A stretch of DNA of 64,000 bases, from positions 15,387,201 through 15,451,200 of the forward strand of contig OX621257.1 of NCBI GenBank assembly GCA_951640165.1, written 5' to 3'. The notes below the pieces were generated by a model. That model had not been told where the DNA came from and ran no database searches. It was given only the letters and a program-made list of their open reading frames with translations. Both the position numbers and the translations under genes were made by a program. Of this stretch, positions 10,491-21,836 are shown piece by piece; within the stretch, counting starts at the first letter, position 1, and the number at the start of each line of letters is the position of its first letter. This DNA is from Pseudoips prasinana. Its lineage: Eukaryota > Arthropoda > Insecta > Lepidoptera > Nolidae.

Positions 10491-10560
10491 AACTGTAATT
10501 TTTCTGTGTACTTATGTATGAGAACATAAAACTTGTATTTGTTAGCTTAAGGGGGAGAAG

Positions 10561-10685
10561 TGTGACGTTCTGTCGGTATTTGTATATAGTAGATTAAGTT
10601 TAATAATTGTTAGGTGGTGGGTAGTTTAAGCTCAATGGCCAATAAACCAGTCTGTCGCTAACCCCAGTCTTTCATTGACGTTACA
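10561..10685 (+). repeat. Gypsy 3' LTR (125 bp)
   Basis: It begins TGTGACGTTC directly after the polypurine tract and ends GACGTTACA at 10685, giving near-inverted TGT...ACA ends. It contains AATAAA at 10641-10646. It is short for a Gypsy LTR. The 5' partner is not in the window, so length is judged from end motifs only. Confidence 0.75.
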
Positions 10686-10774
10686 GATATGATTGATATA
10701 ATAATATTGTCTTCTAAGCATTCTATTTATTATTTAGTTTTAAACAATTTAAAGGTGACTTTACGATCCTTGTA

Positions 10775-10909
10775 TAGACGCCAGCACATCCAGCTACCCC
10801 AATCTATCAAATTTCTTTTATAGATTTTCAACTTTATCACAAAAGCATAAGGTTCACTTTCGATTGAGGAAATTTGACAGATTGGGGTAACTTGATGTGC
10901 TGGTGTCTG
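10775..10909. mobile_element. Palindromic MITE, copy 1 (135 bp)
   Basis: Long imperfect terminal inverted repeats of about 38 bp (GACGCCAGCACATCC... against ...GATGTGCTGGTGTC) surround a short centre containing TTTCAACTTTATCAC. A TA lies just left of it. The second copy at 12986-13120 has the same length and the same centre. There is no coding capacity. TA targets suggest mobilisation by a Tc1/mariner-type transposase. Confidence 0.8.
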
Positions 10910-12479
10910 TCTGTACCTTTTAATAGTAAAATAGAAATATCGGAAAGGTTTATGCCCATTTATGTCTCCCTTAAATTAAACCGAGTATGATCATGAAATA
11001 AAATCCATTATTCATAACCTATTTTTATAATTATTATTTATTTGTTACGCACAAAAACTTTGTGGGGTTTAAGTTTTCATGTTTATTGGTTATTTTTTTG
11101 ACTAATTTTTATTTTGAGTACATTTGCAAAGACAGTTAAAGACTGAAATCATTACGATCACATTAATCACTTGCAGTAAATATCAAACTAGAGGTCTTGT
11201 CATTTTAGTAACTTACATTATATTAAGTTGTTCATTATTTAAATGTATTAATATCGTTAATTAATAGATAGATATTAAAAAAAGTGAGTTTTACAAGAGC
11301 AACTGACACTTGACAGTATGCGTAACGATCCCCGCAAACGGTAAAAAAAAGAACTGTCAACTGTCATGTTTACTTGGTGAAAAACAAGCATGGTTTTCGC
11401 ATGTTTTTATCGTTTGTTGCCACTGTTTTTGTTTTAATTAAGTGTGTCGCCGCCGTTCGTTGTTAGGTCAGGCTATAGTTAGCTTAATTCTACTGTTGTT
11501 AATGTTCAATTAAAGAATAACATGCCAAAGCTTATTCTTTCTCTTTCATATTGAGTGTCATTATCGTTATTGCTTGATAGTTCAAGCATCATCTTACCTG
11601 TAAAAAACTATTTAGTTAAAGGGGACATATTTCATATTATTCTTACGTTGTTGCAGAGCCCATCTTTCAATTTACCAATATTTTTTGAGTAGGTACTCAT
11701 CTACACCTAACCTCAAAACTGAACTTTGATTTATATTATTAAGAAAACCCCACAAAATATTTCTATATTTTTTACTTTATTATATGTCATGATATCACTC
11801 CTCTTTTACCTACAATTTTGGTAATCATACAAAATTATTTACAGAGGGACGAAGCTCTATAGAAGAATGGGCAATTTCCTTTGCTTTGCTTAATATCTAC
11901 GCCTTTATTTTCAAAAAAACTCGTACGGTCGCTACACGCTATTGATCGGTCGGAGGACACAACCGTACATAGGCTAGGATTGCCCATTTCTAAATTGATG
12001 ACATATAAAAGTATCAAGAATACGATATTTGTTTTTTGAAGTATTTTCAACCAAAACATCTTTGCATAAATAAGGTAACTGAAATCCGATAAGCTGCTCA
12101 AAAGAAATAGAAGGACGCTTTTTCCTTCGACCCTAAAGAGGAAAATTGACACGTTTTGTTCCACCGGCTACTAATAGTGGGAACCCTGGAACGACGGCTT
12201 TTACGGTCAATTTCATCACAAAAACTAGTAAGTGGCGAACAATGGACGAGTTTACACCATTCTGTGATTTGGGACGCGGCAAAAAAGGGGTTTGTTATTT
12301 AATATGAATATGCGGACATTCCATTTAATTTTAATTTTGACATTATTTCAGAAGTTAGGTATTTTAGATGAGTTGTTTCAAATTTGGTACACAATATTAT
12401 TAATTAAGTTTTGGAAATAGATTCGGTTTTCAAATGCTTCAATTTGATTTAAATAACCAACTTACCAAGTAGAAATCCT
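10910..12479. other. AT-rich non-coding stretch
   Basis: No gene or recognisable element is seen. A 109-codon minus-strand frame at 11835-12164 lacks any domain I recognise and has ordinary AT-rich composition, so I do not call it. A long run of As and Ts around 11000-11300 has no repeat structure. Confidence 0.5.
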
Positions 12480-12482
12480 TTA

Positions 12483-12750
12483 AGCCGCTTGCTGTTGGTG
12501 TGGTTGGCAAATGCTTGCTTTTCACGCCGGAGATCGTGGGTTCGATTCCCACCCAGGACAGATATTAGTGTGCATGAATATGTATCTTTGTCCTGACTCT
12601 GAGTGTAATTATCTATATAAGTATGTATTAATCTATATACGTATATGTAGTACCTATATCTGGTTTCGATAGTACAAGCTCTGCTTAGTTTGGGATCAGA
12701 TGGCCGTGTGTAAATAATGTCCCACGATGTCCCAGGACATATTATTATAG
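12483..12750 (+). mobile_element. tRNA-derived SINE, family 1 (full-length-like)
   Basis: Pol III box A-like (TGGTGTGGTTGG) and box B (GGGTTCGATTCCCA) regions lie in the 5' head. The family body follows (CCTGACTCTGAGTGTAATTA; AGTACAAGCTCTGCTTAG) and the tail ATTATTAT. At least nine other copies or fragments occur in the window, which define the family. Confidence 0.85.
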
Positions 12751-12805
12751 AGGTTTTTAAAAGAAGCTACTTAAAATACAGCTTATGCTATCCGCAACGT
12801 ACGAT

Positions 12806-13190
12806 CGACGTGACTCAGTAGTTAGTGAACCTGCCTTCTAATTCGAAGGTTGCGGGTTTGATCCTCGCACAAGACAAATATGAACGTGTCCAGTTGTCTT
12901 TATCTACGTGTTTTCTGTGTATTGTATGTATATATAACAAATAAAGTGAATAATTATTTCTATCCATTGTCTAGTATCCATAGTACAGACGCCAGCACAT
13001 CCAGCTACCCCAATCTGTCAAATACCTTTTATAGATTTTCAACTTTATCACATAGGCATAAGGTTCACTTGCAATTGGGGAATTTTTACAGATTGGGGTA
13101 GCTTGATATGCTGGTGTCTGTACAAACTTCGCATAGTTTGATGAAGATGGCGCTGGGGATATGTCTTGGATATTTATTATTATTATTATT
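12806..13190 (+). mobile_element. tRNA-derived SINE, family 2 variant, split by a MITE
   Basis: The head has box B-like GCGGGTTTGATCCTCGC, the body CTAGTATCCATAGTAC, then after the MITE AACTTCGCATAGTTTGATG and an (ATT)n tail to about 13190. Removing 12986-13120 and one TA restores a continuous SINE, so the MITE arrived later. Confidence 0.75.
12986..13120. mobile_element. Palindromic MITE, copy 2 (135 bp) inside a SINE
   Basis: Ends are CAGACGCCAGCA and TGCTGGTGTCTG, with TA on both sides (12984-12985 and 13121-13122) as a target duplication. It is the same length as copy 1. Its insertion in a SINE gives exact boundaries for the family. Confidence 0.85.
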
Positions 13191-15789
13191 TATGTACTAT
13201 AAAACGAGCTCTATATACTCGTAGAGAAAAGTCGCTAGCTTTGGGCTCTTAAAGGCATTATATGTATAAAAACATAAACATGTAAACCCGGATATTATTA
13301 CGAACAACCTCAACCCAGCTTAAATAAATCTTCTATCCCTTACATAATACTCTTAAAACAACTGGGTTAAGGACATTGGGTAGACGGAATGTGTCCAAAA
13401 TATATCTATTATTATTTTGTGTCATGATCAACATTAATTAAAAATGTAAGCAATATAAAAGTTACACAATAGAGTTGCACCAACTTTGATGATTTTAGAT
13501 TTTTATACTAACTAAATAATTCGGCTATGATATTAAACAATCTACGTGGTAGCACGTGTTTAATTAAGATTTTAATTTATTTTCATGTTATATAAAAAAA
13601 GATAAGAAAAGAAAAAGATTTATTCAGAAAATTTATTGATTTATTCAGACAACAAAAATATAAAATAACAATAAAACGAAAAATAAAATAAAAACAGACA
13701 CTAGTTGTCCGTGCAAGCCTGAAATTGCACCATCTCAGCATTAGCATTTTTATTGTTCTAGCGCTGGTAATTCTGATGGTGACTGTAATATCGAAGTATT
13801 TATAGAATTTAAAATTAACATAAACATTAAAGAAACGTGGATTCAGTCAATTTAAATCAGAAGGCAAGAATATATTACTGAAAAAGGCCTATTACACTGT
13901 AAATGATTATTTAAACGGCAAAAAGGCTTGGTCGCTTGGCTGAACACGAGCAACATCATAAAGTTACATTAAAACATTCATCTATACTTTACTCAATTTG
14001 CTCTAGAAATAATGACAAGAATAACTTTAAAGGATTTTTAGATGTTTGACCGAATAGCGATTGACATGTTCAAGATAAAATAACAGTCCATTATATAATA
14101 AGCACCATACTTAATGACATTACTATGAAGCTATTATTGCTTGCGGTAAATATGTGGGTCGGATCGTTTCCTTCCCTCTAATGTTGTGAGGGAGGCGATG
14201 GCTAGCCCACACGTCATACCTTTGACGGCAGCCGCTTGCGGTAATCGGTAGACTTGCTGTTGGACTAAGTGTGGTTTTATAATTTTGTAAATGTATCCAT
14301 CGTTCAATGTATGTACCTAACGTTTGTTTGACTTTCAGTTCTAAAATTTGGAGATTATGATAGTGAAATTATACCATAATGCATCATTTTTAAAACAATA
14401 CGATATAATAGAAAGAAATATACATATAATAGTGTTGTTTTTGTTTTTCATGTTATTTTCCACCTAAAATGAAAATGTTACTTATAAATACTGACCCCCC
14501 TTAAAACTCTTTTGCTAGAAGAATAAAAAAAGTTAGATTTACAAAAAAATTTAGTAGTAACTATTCAATGTCCTCGTTAAATTATTTATTTTATTATAAA
14601 AGTATATGTACGTATATGTATGTGTGTCTTTGTATATTCTATCTGACGGCAAAGGCAGCAACTCCCTGGGTAATATGACCATCATACTATGATCAGCAAC
14701 CCAATACACCTCCATTATGGAAATCTTTTGACAACAGTGAAATTATTTCGGCTGACATAATGATGATGTTTCAAACGTAACTAATATAGTTTATGTTACC
14801 CAAAAATAAACAACGGCCTGTCAACCGTCGCCTGTGGCCAATGACATGACAGGTTGAATAGCGACACTCACACGTTGATCTAGATAGAAACCAGCTCTCT
14901 CCTGTCGACTTGACAAGGCGCCCGGACCAGTCCTAGTCGAACCTCCTTGCTTCTGGTCTCCGGGGCTTCATTGTATTGTCTCTCCAAAGAGACGAAACAG
15001 ATACCAATCACATATGTATAATAATATATGCATACTACTTGTGCCCGCGACTTCATACGCAAGTTTTGTAATGACTACATATTTTGTTTCTTGTCGCAAA
15101 CTTATAAAACATTCACATAAACCTTACATATTTCCATACAAAGTTGATGATGAATGATTGACTTTGTATGGAAATAATATGTAAGGAATAGAGCGTGATC
15201 GCCCTAAACCTTATTCTTATTTTATCTTGAGGGTAAACTTTTTACCAACTTAGAATGTCATATTTATTATATCAAATCAACAGCTTACAAAATAAATTTC
15301 AAATTTCTAGCTCCAAAAATGACGATACTGCCATACAACTTTTCATCCCCCCTTAGGGCTCGTCGCTTGCTACCGTGGAGTGGACAGATCTTTTATTTAA
15401 TGAATTCTACATGCAACTACCTGCCTACAGTGTAACACGTACTCCCGTGTCTCATAAGTAATGTGTTATAAGTTTTAAATTATTTAAAACTTAAAGTATC
15501 TGTGTGTGATTTTACCCCAAATGGGGTTCACTACTCCGGTAATAATCAGACGTCTGGACATCTAAGCTGCCTACAAGCAACCACGTTGTAACCTGTACCC
15601 CGCGTCACGGTCTACCACCGCGACTTCGTCGGCTATTTCAGGGCAGTGGTATTAAATAAGACCAACTATAGATCACGGTTGTGAATTAAGATCTCACTCC
15701 CTACTTCAATATACGGTATAATTACTGGCTATAATAAATTGTATGTACTTCAAATTGTATAGTTCTAGTTTTATATCTAACCTATAGAA
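13191..15789. other. Non-coding stretch with one hairpin
   Basis: No gene was recognised. At 15133-15184 a near-perfect inverted repeat (CCTTACATAT...TTTGTATGG arms of about 23 bp, loop about 20 bp) could be a small foldback. A GC-richer patch at 14150-14260 and another at 15350-15660 look like old repeats but match nothing I can name. Confidence 0.45.
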
Positions 15790-15998
15790 GAAACGGTACA
15801 TTGGCTTACAACAATCATCATCATATCAGCCGAAAGACTGCCACTACTGGACAAATGCCTCCCCCAAGGATCTCCACAATAGCCGGTCTTGCGCTGCCCG
15901 CATCCAGGGGCTTCCCGCGACCCTTGCAAGATCGTCGGTCCAACTTGTAGGGGGCCTACCCACGCTGCGTCTTCCGGTTCGTGGTCGCCACTTTTTTA
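15790..15998 (-). pseudogene. RTE-like LINE 3' end fragment
   Basis: The minus-strand translation has GRPPTSWTDDLARVAG followed by WMRAAQDRLLWRSLGEAF. This is the C-terminal signature found at the end of many lepidopteran non-LTR ORF2 proteins (RTE-like), followed by the usual non-coding end mentioning a short-query repeat (ATGATGATTG). Only the last 50 or so codons remain. A related fragment lies at 28900-29085 on the plus strand. Confidence 0.7.
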
Positions 15999-16252
15999 TA
16001 TTAGGTATATATATATATATATACATAAATAATACTTCTCTAGAAATGAGCTTAGGCGTTAATGAACTCTACATCGTTGCTAACTAAGTTGGTTAAGACT
16101 GGCAACATGGTTTAAAATCATTTATTCTCATAAAAGACAGAGCCACTTACATGAGTATAAGAAGACCGAAAACTGCCGAATGAGTCAATATTTCTTAAAT
16201 AGGCCCGGCTATTTAAAAAAAAATTTGTTCTTTAGTTGTGCTCCCTCATCTA

Positions 16253-16561
16253 TCTATACATATAATAAAATCGTAGGAAAGTCAAAACTGTACATTGATT
16301 ATTTTTTTAAAGCATACTTGGGGCGTGATCTGCCATCGATATCGAAGCCAAAAAAAAATAGTTTTTAGAATTTTTGTCTGTTTGTCTGTATGTACATATG
16401 TATGTCCGGGCTAAACTCAAAGATTTACTTCAAATTTTGCATGAATATTACTAAGAGGTCGGGTCAACATATAAGCTGCATATTATCACGCTATCACCTA
16501 CGGGGGAGGAACTGTGATAATTTATAAAATTTAATGCGGGTATAACGCGGGTAAACCGCAA
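16253..16561 (+). mobile_element. Non-autonomous Helitron, family H1, copy 1 (3' end decayed)
   Basis: It starts TCTATACATATAATAAAAT and shares with copies at 29151-29453 and 46071-46423 the stretches TTGGGGCGTGATCT, GTCCGGGCTAAACTCAAA and GGTCGGGTCAACATATA. The CTAG end is missing; similarity stops near GCGGGTAAACCGCA. Confidence 0.75.
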
Positions 16562-16649
16562 CCTTCTTTTTAGGATAATTCGTTCGTATTTTTGTCAAGA
16601 CAAGTAAAGTAGGGCGGTGAAGGCTACGTTTTGACATACCTACATACTT

Positions 16650-16880
16650 ATATGTATAGACTCACGACTATTTCCCAGAGGGGCAGGCAGAGACAACGGT
16701 TTTCCATTTGTCACGATCTTTGCACACGTATAATTTTGCCACGTTCAGAGAATGTTCTACGAGGTCTTCCCCCTTCGGTTGTCCCATTCACACAGGCCAG
16801 GTATACTTCTTTTGTCAATCTTCTTTCATTCATCTTTTCTTAATGCCCAAACCATCTCTGCATACCTTTTTCTATCTTCG
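16650..16880 (-). pseudogene. LINE 3' end fragment, copy 1
   Basis: Read on the minus strand it matches the fragment at 18128-18425: a decayed [19 protein letters not shown] C terminus, then a 3' end with GTCTCTGCCTGCCCCTCTGG. It has frame disruptions relative to the better copy. It is a 5'-truncated remnant. Confidence 0.65.
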
Positions 16881-17000
16881 TGACAACATCCTCTTTCACG
16901 CCACAGCTCTCTACGTTTTCATATTTGAGATTATCTGATAAATGAAATATTGGTATTAATGGTTTTGTCTAAAATTTTTCGAATGATATATGACGTCATA

Positions 17001-17245
17001 TGACGGGCCTGTTGGCGTGTTTCGTAAAGGCTTGCTTTTCACGCCGAAGGTCGTAACTTCGATTCCCACCCAAGACAGATACAGATATTTGTGTGCATGT
17101 ACATGTCTGTTTGTCTTGAGTCTGGGCGTAATTATCTATATAAGTATGTATTTACAAAGGAAAAGTAGTATATGTAATCAGTTATCTGATTTCCATAGTA
17201 CAAGCTCTGCTTAGTTGGGGATCAGATGGCCGTGTGTTAATAATG
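17001..17245 (+). mobile_element. SINE family 1 copy, fused to a TIR element
   Basis: The head TGACGGGCCTGTTGGCGTG, box B-like region, body and CAAGCTCTGCTTAG are present. The 3' end changes from ...GTGTTAATAATG directly into the TIR element at 17244, so the (ATT)n tail is replaced. Confidence 0.8.
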
Positions 17246-17655
17246 TTGTGTAACGTAATTAACGCACTTCCTGAAAACAGTTTGTTCAGAATCCTTTACT
17301 GAATCGATTTATATCATTTTTAATATAGGTAATTTTTATTCCAAAATAATTAAAACTATGGAAATTATTGCCATATCAACCCAGTAGAGTCAAAACCAAT
17401 TGAAATGAACCGTAAGTCAAAGTAATAAGACTTATAAATCGCAGTTTTATTTGTATTCATACAAATTTCATCATTAAATACAAAATAAAGAAAAATAAAC
17501 CTTATTCCAAGAAACTAATTTAGTAAATAATAATGTTTTTATTTAACATATATATGATATGTTAAATAAAAAATTCAGTGTATTTATTATGATTACAATA
17601 TATTATTCTAATTGGGGTGTTTGAGGGTGTGCGTTAATTACGTTACATGTTGTAT
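17244..17655. mobile_element. TIR element (family T1), uninterrupted copy
   Basis: Inverted ends GTAACGTAATTAACGCAC and GTGCGTTAATTACGTTAC are present. There is no ORF of note. The first part matches both flanks of the Helitron at 36594-38453, so this copy serves as the empty-site reference. An internal perfect hairpin (TTTATTTAACATAT arms) sits at about 17538-17570. Confidence 0.8.
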
Positions 17656-18127
17656 ATTTTTATATTATTATAGTAACCCTAAGTTAAATAGTAAAGAAAC
17701 ATTTAAAACCATTCTAAATTGCGACTGGCTCACATGTGGAGATATCCTTCCTGCTGCGATCTATCGTGACGGACGGCATTGTTTAACTATTGTCTACAAT
17801 GGGTGCTGCTCCACGTATTATACTGGTATGACAGATGGACTGACAGGCGCACTGTAAAGGTTTGTTTTACTATTTTGGTACGGAACCCTGATATACATAT
17901 CATAAATATACATATCCTGAAAATACAAGACTACACTACAGCTTGTAAAAGGGTTTTAATTGGAATGTATGACCAGATTCTACTGATGGTCTAATATTAA
18001 AAGAGAAAAGATTAGATTTTTGTATGTTTGTTTGTAATGGATTAACTCAAAGGCTTCTTAACTGATATAAAAAAATCATTCACATATGGAAAGCTACATC
18101 ATCATGCAGCATGGAAATAATACATAC
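17656..18127. other. Non-coding stretch
   Basis: No gene or clear element. Short open frames have no recognisable domain. Confidence 0.4.
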
Positions 18128-18425
18128 ATACATAGACTCACGCCTGTTTCCCAGAGGGGTAGGCAGAGACAACGGACTTCCATTTGTTACGATCCTTGCA
18201 TACCTCTTTCGCTTCGTTTACTGACTATATTCTTCATACATGCTCGCCGGTTTAGGGTACTTTTGACCTGACCTTTCTTAAGTACGTCTCCGATTTGATC
18301 AGAGAATGTTCTACCAGGTCTTCCCCTTCCGTTTGTACCATTCACACAGGCCAGGTATACTTCTTTTGTCAATCTTCTTTCATTCATCCTTTCTAAATGG
18401 CCAAACCATCTCAGCATACCCATGG
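18128..18425 (-). pseudogene. LINE 3' end fragment, copy 2
   Basis: A 78-codon minus-strand frame carries [20 protein letters not shown] and [17 protein letters not shown], the C-terminal signature of a common lepidopteran non-LTR ORF2 protein. The 3' non-coding end runs to about 18128 with a (CATA)n-like tail in ATACATACATA. The rest of the element is absent. Confidence 0.75.
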
Positions 18426-18544
18426 AAATAATATAGGCTATATATTAAGTTTTCGAAAGAACTTGATACCCCGACACTGCGAAAACTATTTTTATAAAGT
18501 ACGAGATTTCTCAGAAGTTAGACCGTTGGATTGAATATCTCGCT

Positions 18545-18670
18545 TTTAAAACAGTGAAGTAAAACATTGCGAGGGATCCTGCATGCCAGAGAGTTCTTCA
18601 GAAGATACTCGGTGGCATGTGAATCCGTACTAGGCCAGCGTAGTAGACTACTGCCTATCTTCTCTCATTC
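18545..18670 (+). repeat. LINE 3'-UTR-like fragment
   Basis: Sequence of the type GCGAGGGATCCTGCATGCC ... GGCCAGCGTAGTAGACTA ... CTCATTCTGAG is a frequent 3' non-coding end of lepidopteran non-LTR elements. The call is by recognition of the phrase pattern; no ORF is attached. Confidence 0.5.
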
Positions 18671-18930
18671 TGAGTCCTTATATATGAATATAAGACTTAC
18701 GATTCGGTCAAAATAACTTACTCAGTACCATTTCAAAGGAACTATCCACTATATAATTCATGATCAAAAAAACAAATAGCTATAGGTATGAGGACGATAT
18801 AACGTTAAATAGCTTCCAACCAATATCTGAAGTAGTTTATTATACGAAACTTGTAGCAACACCAACTAATTGCAACAATTTCCGTGCGTTTAAGCGCTTT
18901 TGTCATACCTACTATTGGAATCAAATATTA

Positions 18931-20212
18931 GGTCTTTACCTATGAAATTGCCGTTCTGCAGTACTGGCCATTTCAAATCAAAATAATTTTTGTTTGGCTA
19001 AGAATTCTAATTTCAAATTAATTTTATTTTAAAAACATGGATTCTTTTTTCCAAAAGTAGTCATTTCTTTATTGATTAGTGTTACATTTTCATCGCATTT
19101 CAATCTTTTTCGTCATCATGGATACGTTAAAAATTCGAGTAATTATGGAATATGAGTACCGTCGTGGCAGCAACGCGGCACAAGCGGCACGCAACATCAA
19201 CGACGTTTACGGAGCTAACACTACAAACCAACGCACCACCTGTTATTGGTTTGCTCGCTTCCGTTCTGGAAATTTCGACCTGAAAAATGAACCTCGCGGT
19301 CGTCCGAAGACTTTGGTCGACAATGACGAATTAAAGGCGGTTGTGGAAGCTGATGATACACAATCTACGGCTGAATTAGCAGCAGCTTTCGACGTTAGCG
19401 TCAAAACAATATTGGTCCATTTGCGTCAAATTGGCAAGGTAAAAAAGCTTGACAAATGGGTGCCCCACGAACTCAATGATCGCCAGCGCGAAGTACGCGT
19501 CGAGACGTGCCTTGCACTGCTCAACAGACACACAAATGAAGGAATTTTGAACCGCATTGTTACCTGCGATGAAAAATGGATTCTGTTTGATAACCGCAAG
19601 CGCTCAGCAAGTTGGTTGGATCCTGGTTCAGCACCTAAACAATGCCCTAAACGAAAACTTACCCCTAGAAAAGTGATGGTCACTGTTTGGTGGTCTAGCG
19701 CCGGTGTGATTCATCACAGCTTCTTACCAAACGGGGTGAGCATTACTGCAGATGTGTACTGTGAAGAACTGAGCACAATGATGGAGAAGCTGGCGCATCT
19801 CCAACCAGCATTGGTCAATCGCTCGTCTCCGCTGCTCCTGCACGACAACGCGCGACCTCATACTGCACAGCAGACGGTCTCCAAGTTGCAAGAACTGGGG
19901 TTGGAAGCTCTCCGTCATCCGCCCTACTCACCAGACCTTGCGCCTACAGACTACTACTTTTTCCAGAATTTGGATAACTTCTTGGCGGGAAAAAAATTCA
20001 ATACCCGAGAGGCAGTACAAAATGCCTTTGAAGAATTTGTTGCCTCCCGTCCAGCTGATTTCTTTAAGAAGGGCATCAATAAACTGCCACTGCGATGGCA
20101 AAGATGCATTGATTGCATGGGTGATTACTTCGATTAATACAAATAAAAAAATTCATGAAAAAAATTCGTTTAAATTTTTTCATACAAAACGGCAATTTCA
20201 TAGGTAAAGACC
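18931..20212 (+). mobile_element. mariner element, copy 1, intact (1282 bp)
   Basis: Terminal inverted repeats of at least 25 bp begin GGTCTTTACCTATGAAATTG and end CAATTTCATAGGTAAAGACC, with TA on both sides (18929-18930, 20213-20214). It holds one intact transposase gene. It differs from copy 2 (40974-42256, opposite strand) by a missing T in the leader (about 19113); no other difference was seen in the parts compared, and the two proteins are the same. Confidence 0.95.
19118..20137 (+). CDS. mariner transposase (D,D34D), 339 aa
   Basis: It cuts and pastes the element at TA sites. An N-terminal paired-like helix-turn-helix region lies at 1-110, the linker signature WVPHEL at 114-119, then catalytic Asp at 151 (TCDEKW), 243 (LHDNARPH) and 278 (SPDLAPTDYY); 34 residues separate the last two, the hallmark of true mariners. 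The full usual length is present with no stop. An in-frame upstream ATG at 19079 exists only because this copy lacks one leader base; the start at 19118 (MDTLKIRV) is chosen because copy 2 can only use it. Confidence 0.95.
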   Translation: MDTLKIRVIMEYEYRRGSNAAQAARNINDVYGANTTNQRTTCYWFARFRSGNFDLKNEPRGRPKTLVDNDELKAVVEADDTQSTAELAAAFDVSVKTILVHLRQIGKVKKLDKWVPHELNDRQREVRVETCLALLNRHTNEGILNRIVTCDEKWILFDNRKRSASWLDPGSAPKQCPKRKLTPRKVMVTVWWSSAGVIHHSFLPNGVSITADVYCEELSTMMEKLAHLQPALVNRSSPLLLHDNARPHTAQQTVSKLQELGLEALRHPPYSPDLAPTDYYFFQNLDNFLAGKKFNTREAVQNAFEEFVASRPADFFKKGINKLPLRWQRCIDCMGDYFD

Positions 20213-20214
20213 TA

Positions 20215-21003
20215 TTATAACAGCTAACTTAGGACCCTAAAAATTGATCCACAGTGCTTTTGCAGCTGCCTTCTCTAGTTGCTATTCTTTTGTTTTATGA
20301 GGGTATAGCCTTATTATATCATTCTGTTTCCCGCTTTGCTCTGGTAGGAAGTGAAACCATTAATTTTCTAACTGTTCGTAGGAGCAGTAACGTGATATCC
20401 AGCAATTATTAAAAAGTAAATGTACATCAAAATCATTTATTAAATATTCCAACCCAACCGCAATACCGAAACCTGACAAACAAGAACCTTAAGTGTTTGT
20501 TCTACGTAATCATACGGACGCAGTTAATTTATGTTTACTTTGGAACAAAAACGGCAGGTGACGGGAGATGCCCTTTTATGCGAAGTGCCTAGCCTCAGGC
20601 AGTACGCACGAATATGTAACACAGTTCAACAGAATTACTGTAAATATTTTACGCGGCTAATTAGCAGGCCATGAAAAATAAGATCCCCTTTTATATTTAC
20701 GTATGTATCTCGTTATATAAATATCACGCGACGCTCAGCAGTCCATAAACTCTGTATTTTATAAGAATAAATACTTGTGATTCCAAAATGGAACAAAAAT
20801 AATATGTAACTAGGTTTAGAATTTTCAGCTAGGTGCGGTTAGTCTAGATATGGGTGGCCGCAAAAATGATTTAGCATCTGGCGTGTCCGTGCTTTGGAGA
20901 GGACGTTAAGTTATTGGTCTAAGCCGTAATTGACATCAGTAGTTAAACCCTATCTGCGGTAGTTTGAACTTAATAAACAAAGTTACTATAAATGTTATAA
21001 CTG
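20215..21003. other. Non-coding stretch with LINE 3'-UTR-like fragment
   Basis: No gene. At about 20840-20990 the phrases TGGGTGGCCGCAAAAATG, CTTTGGAGAGGACGTTAAG and TTGGTCTAAGCCG resemble 3' non-coding ends of lepidopteran non-LTR elements. The rest is AT-rich and unassigned. Confidence 0.45.
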
Positions 21004-21361
21004 TGTTATGATTTCCAAATAATTGGTAACATTTTTGGTGATTTGTTTACTTAAAAAGGTATGATTTTGCTTTGTATTTAATTTAATATTTATTAAAAGG
21101 ATATAATCTGCCTAAAAGAGGTGAATGAGCGGAATGGCCGATGCATTCAGTTCATTCCCGTTCATGACATTCAGAATGGTCGCTAGTTCGGTCGGCAGTT
21201 CTTAGCGAGCGCTCGAACCGAAGGTTGTTAACAAGTGTGGTATATTGTTTGTATCTACAGAAGTGATTTAATTTAGTTAACGTTTGCTAAGTGTTGTAAT
21301 GGTGCAATCCTGATGAGTTGAATAAACATATATGGTTGCTGAATAACGTGTTTTCTTATCA
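21004..21361 (+). repeat. 5' LTR of the LARD-like element (358 bp)
   Basis: It runs from TGTTATGATTTCC to TTCTTATCA. It contains AATAAA (GTTGAATAAACATAT) near 21320 and a GC-richer core with AATGAGCGGAATGGCCG. Similarity to the 3' copy ends near the CATCT that follows. Confidence 0.85.
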
Positions 21362-21567
21362 TCTCAGAAGTGGAAATTACCCAGGAAAAAGGTATGTAGA
21401 CCATATTTAAAAATAAAACAAAGATATAATATGACTAAACCGCTTGTAATTGGTCATACTTGAAAATAATTGTTAAATAATCACCACGTTCAGGGGTTTG
21501 TCTGTAGGCATAAAGCAATTTTATGGATTCAAGGCTTTCGTTTTATATCCAAATAAATGTTAATTGC

Positions 21568-21836
21568 GCATTACCCATGCGGTCAGGGCAACTCTCTGAT
21601 AATGGATTGTGCTGTGTAAACTGTGTTATATAAACGTGGGCGCGGGTACGTGGCCGGGGCTACTCTCTGGCAGTACTAATAAGCACACATTGTTGTATAT
21701 AGCATTACCCATGCGGTCAGGGCAACTCTCTGATAATGGATTGTGCTGTGTAAACTGTGTTATATAACCGTGGGCGCGGGTACGTGGCCGGGGCTTCTCT
21801 CTGGCAGTGCTAATAAGCACACATTATTGTATATAG
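21568..21836 (+). repeat. Tandem duplication, 2 x 134 bp
   Basis: Units start at 21568 and 21702 with GCATTACCCATGCGGTCAGG. They differ at a few bases (for example AAACGTGGG against AACCGTGGG). They lie in the 5' leader of the LARD-like element, where copy-number changes by RT slippage are common. Confidence 0.9.

Larger units (their letters stand above)
6874..10685 (+). mobile_element. Gypsy-type LTR retrotransposon, 5' truncated, decayed
   Basis: In order: nucleocapsid knuckles, aspartyl protease, RT, RNase H, integrase, a polypurine tract (gggggagaag at 10551-10560) and a short 3' LTR. No 5' LTR and no Gag capsid are present in the window; the left end meets the BEL/Pao LTR at 6873. Pol order RT-RNase H-integrase and the H2C2 integrase finger identify Gypsy (Ty3). 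Two frameshifts and one stop make it non-autonomous. Confidence 0.9.

Noticed and set aside
11835..12164. 109-codon minus-strand frame
   Set aside because: AT-rich, no recognisable motif, no neighbours to support a gene.
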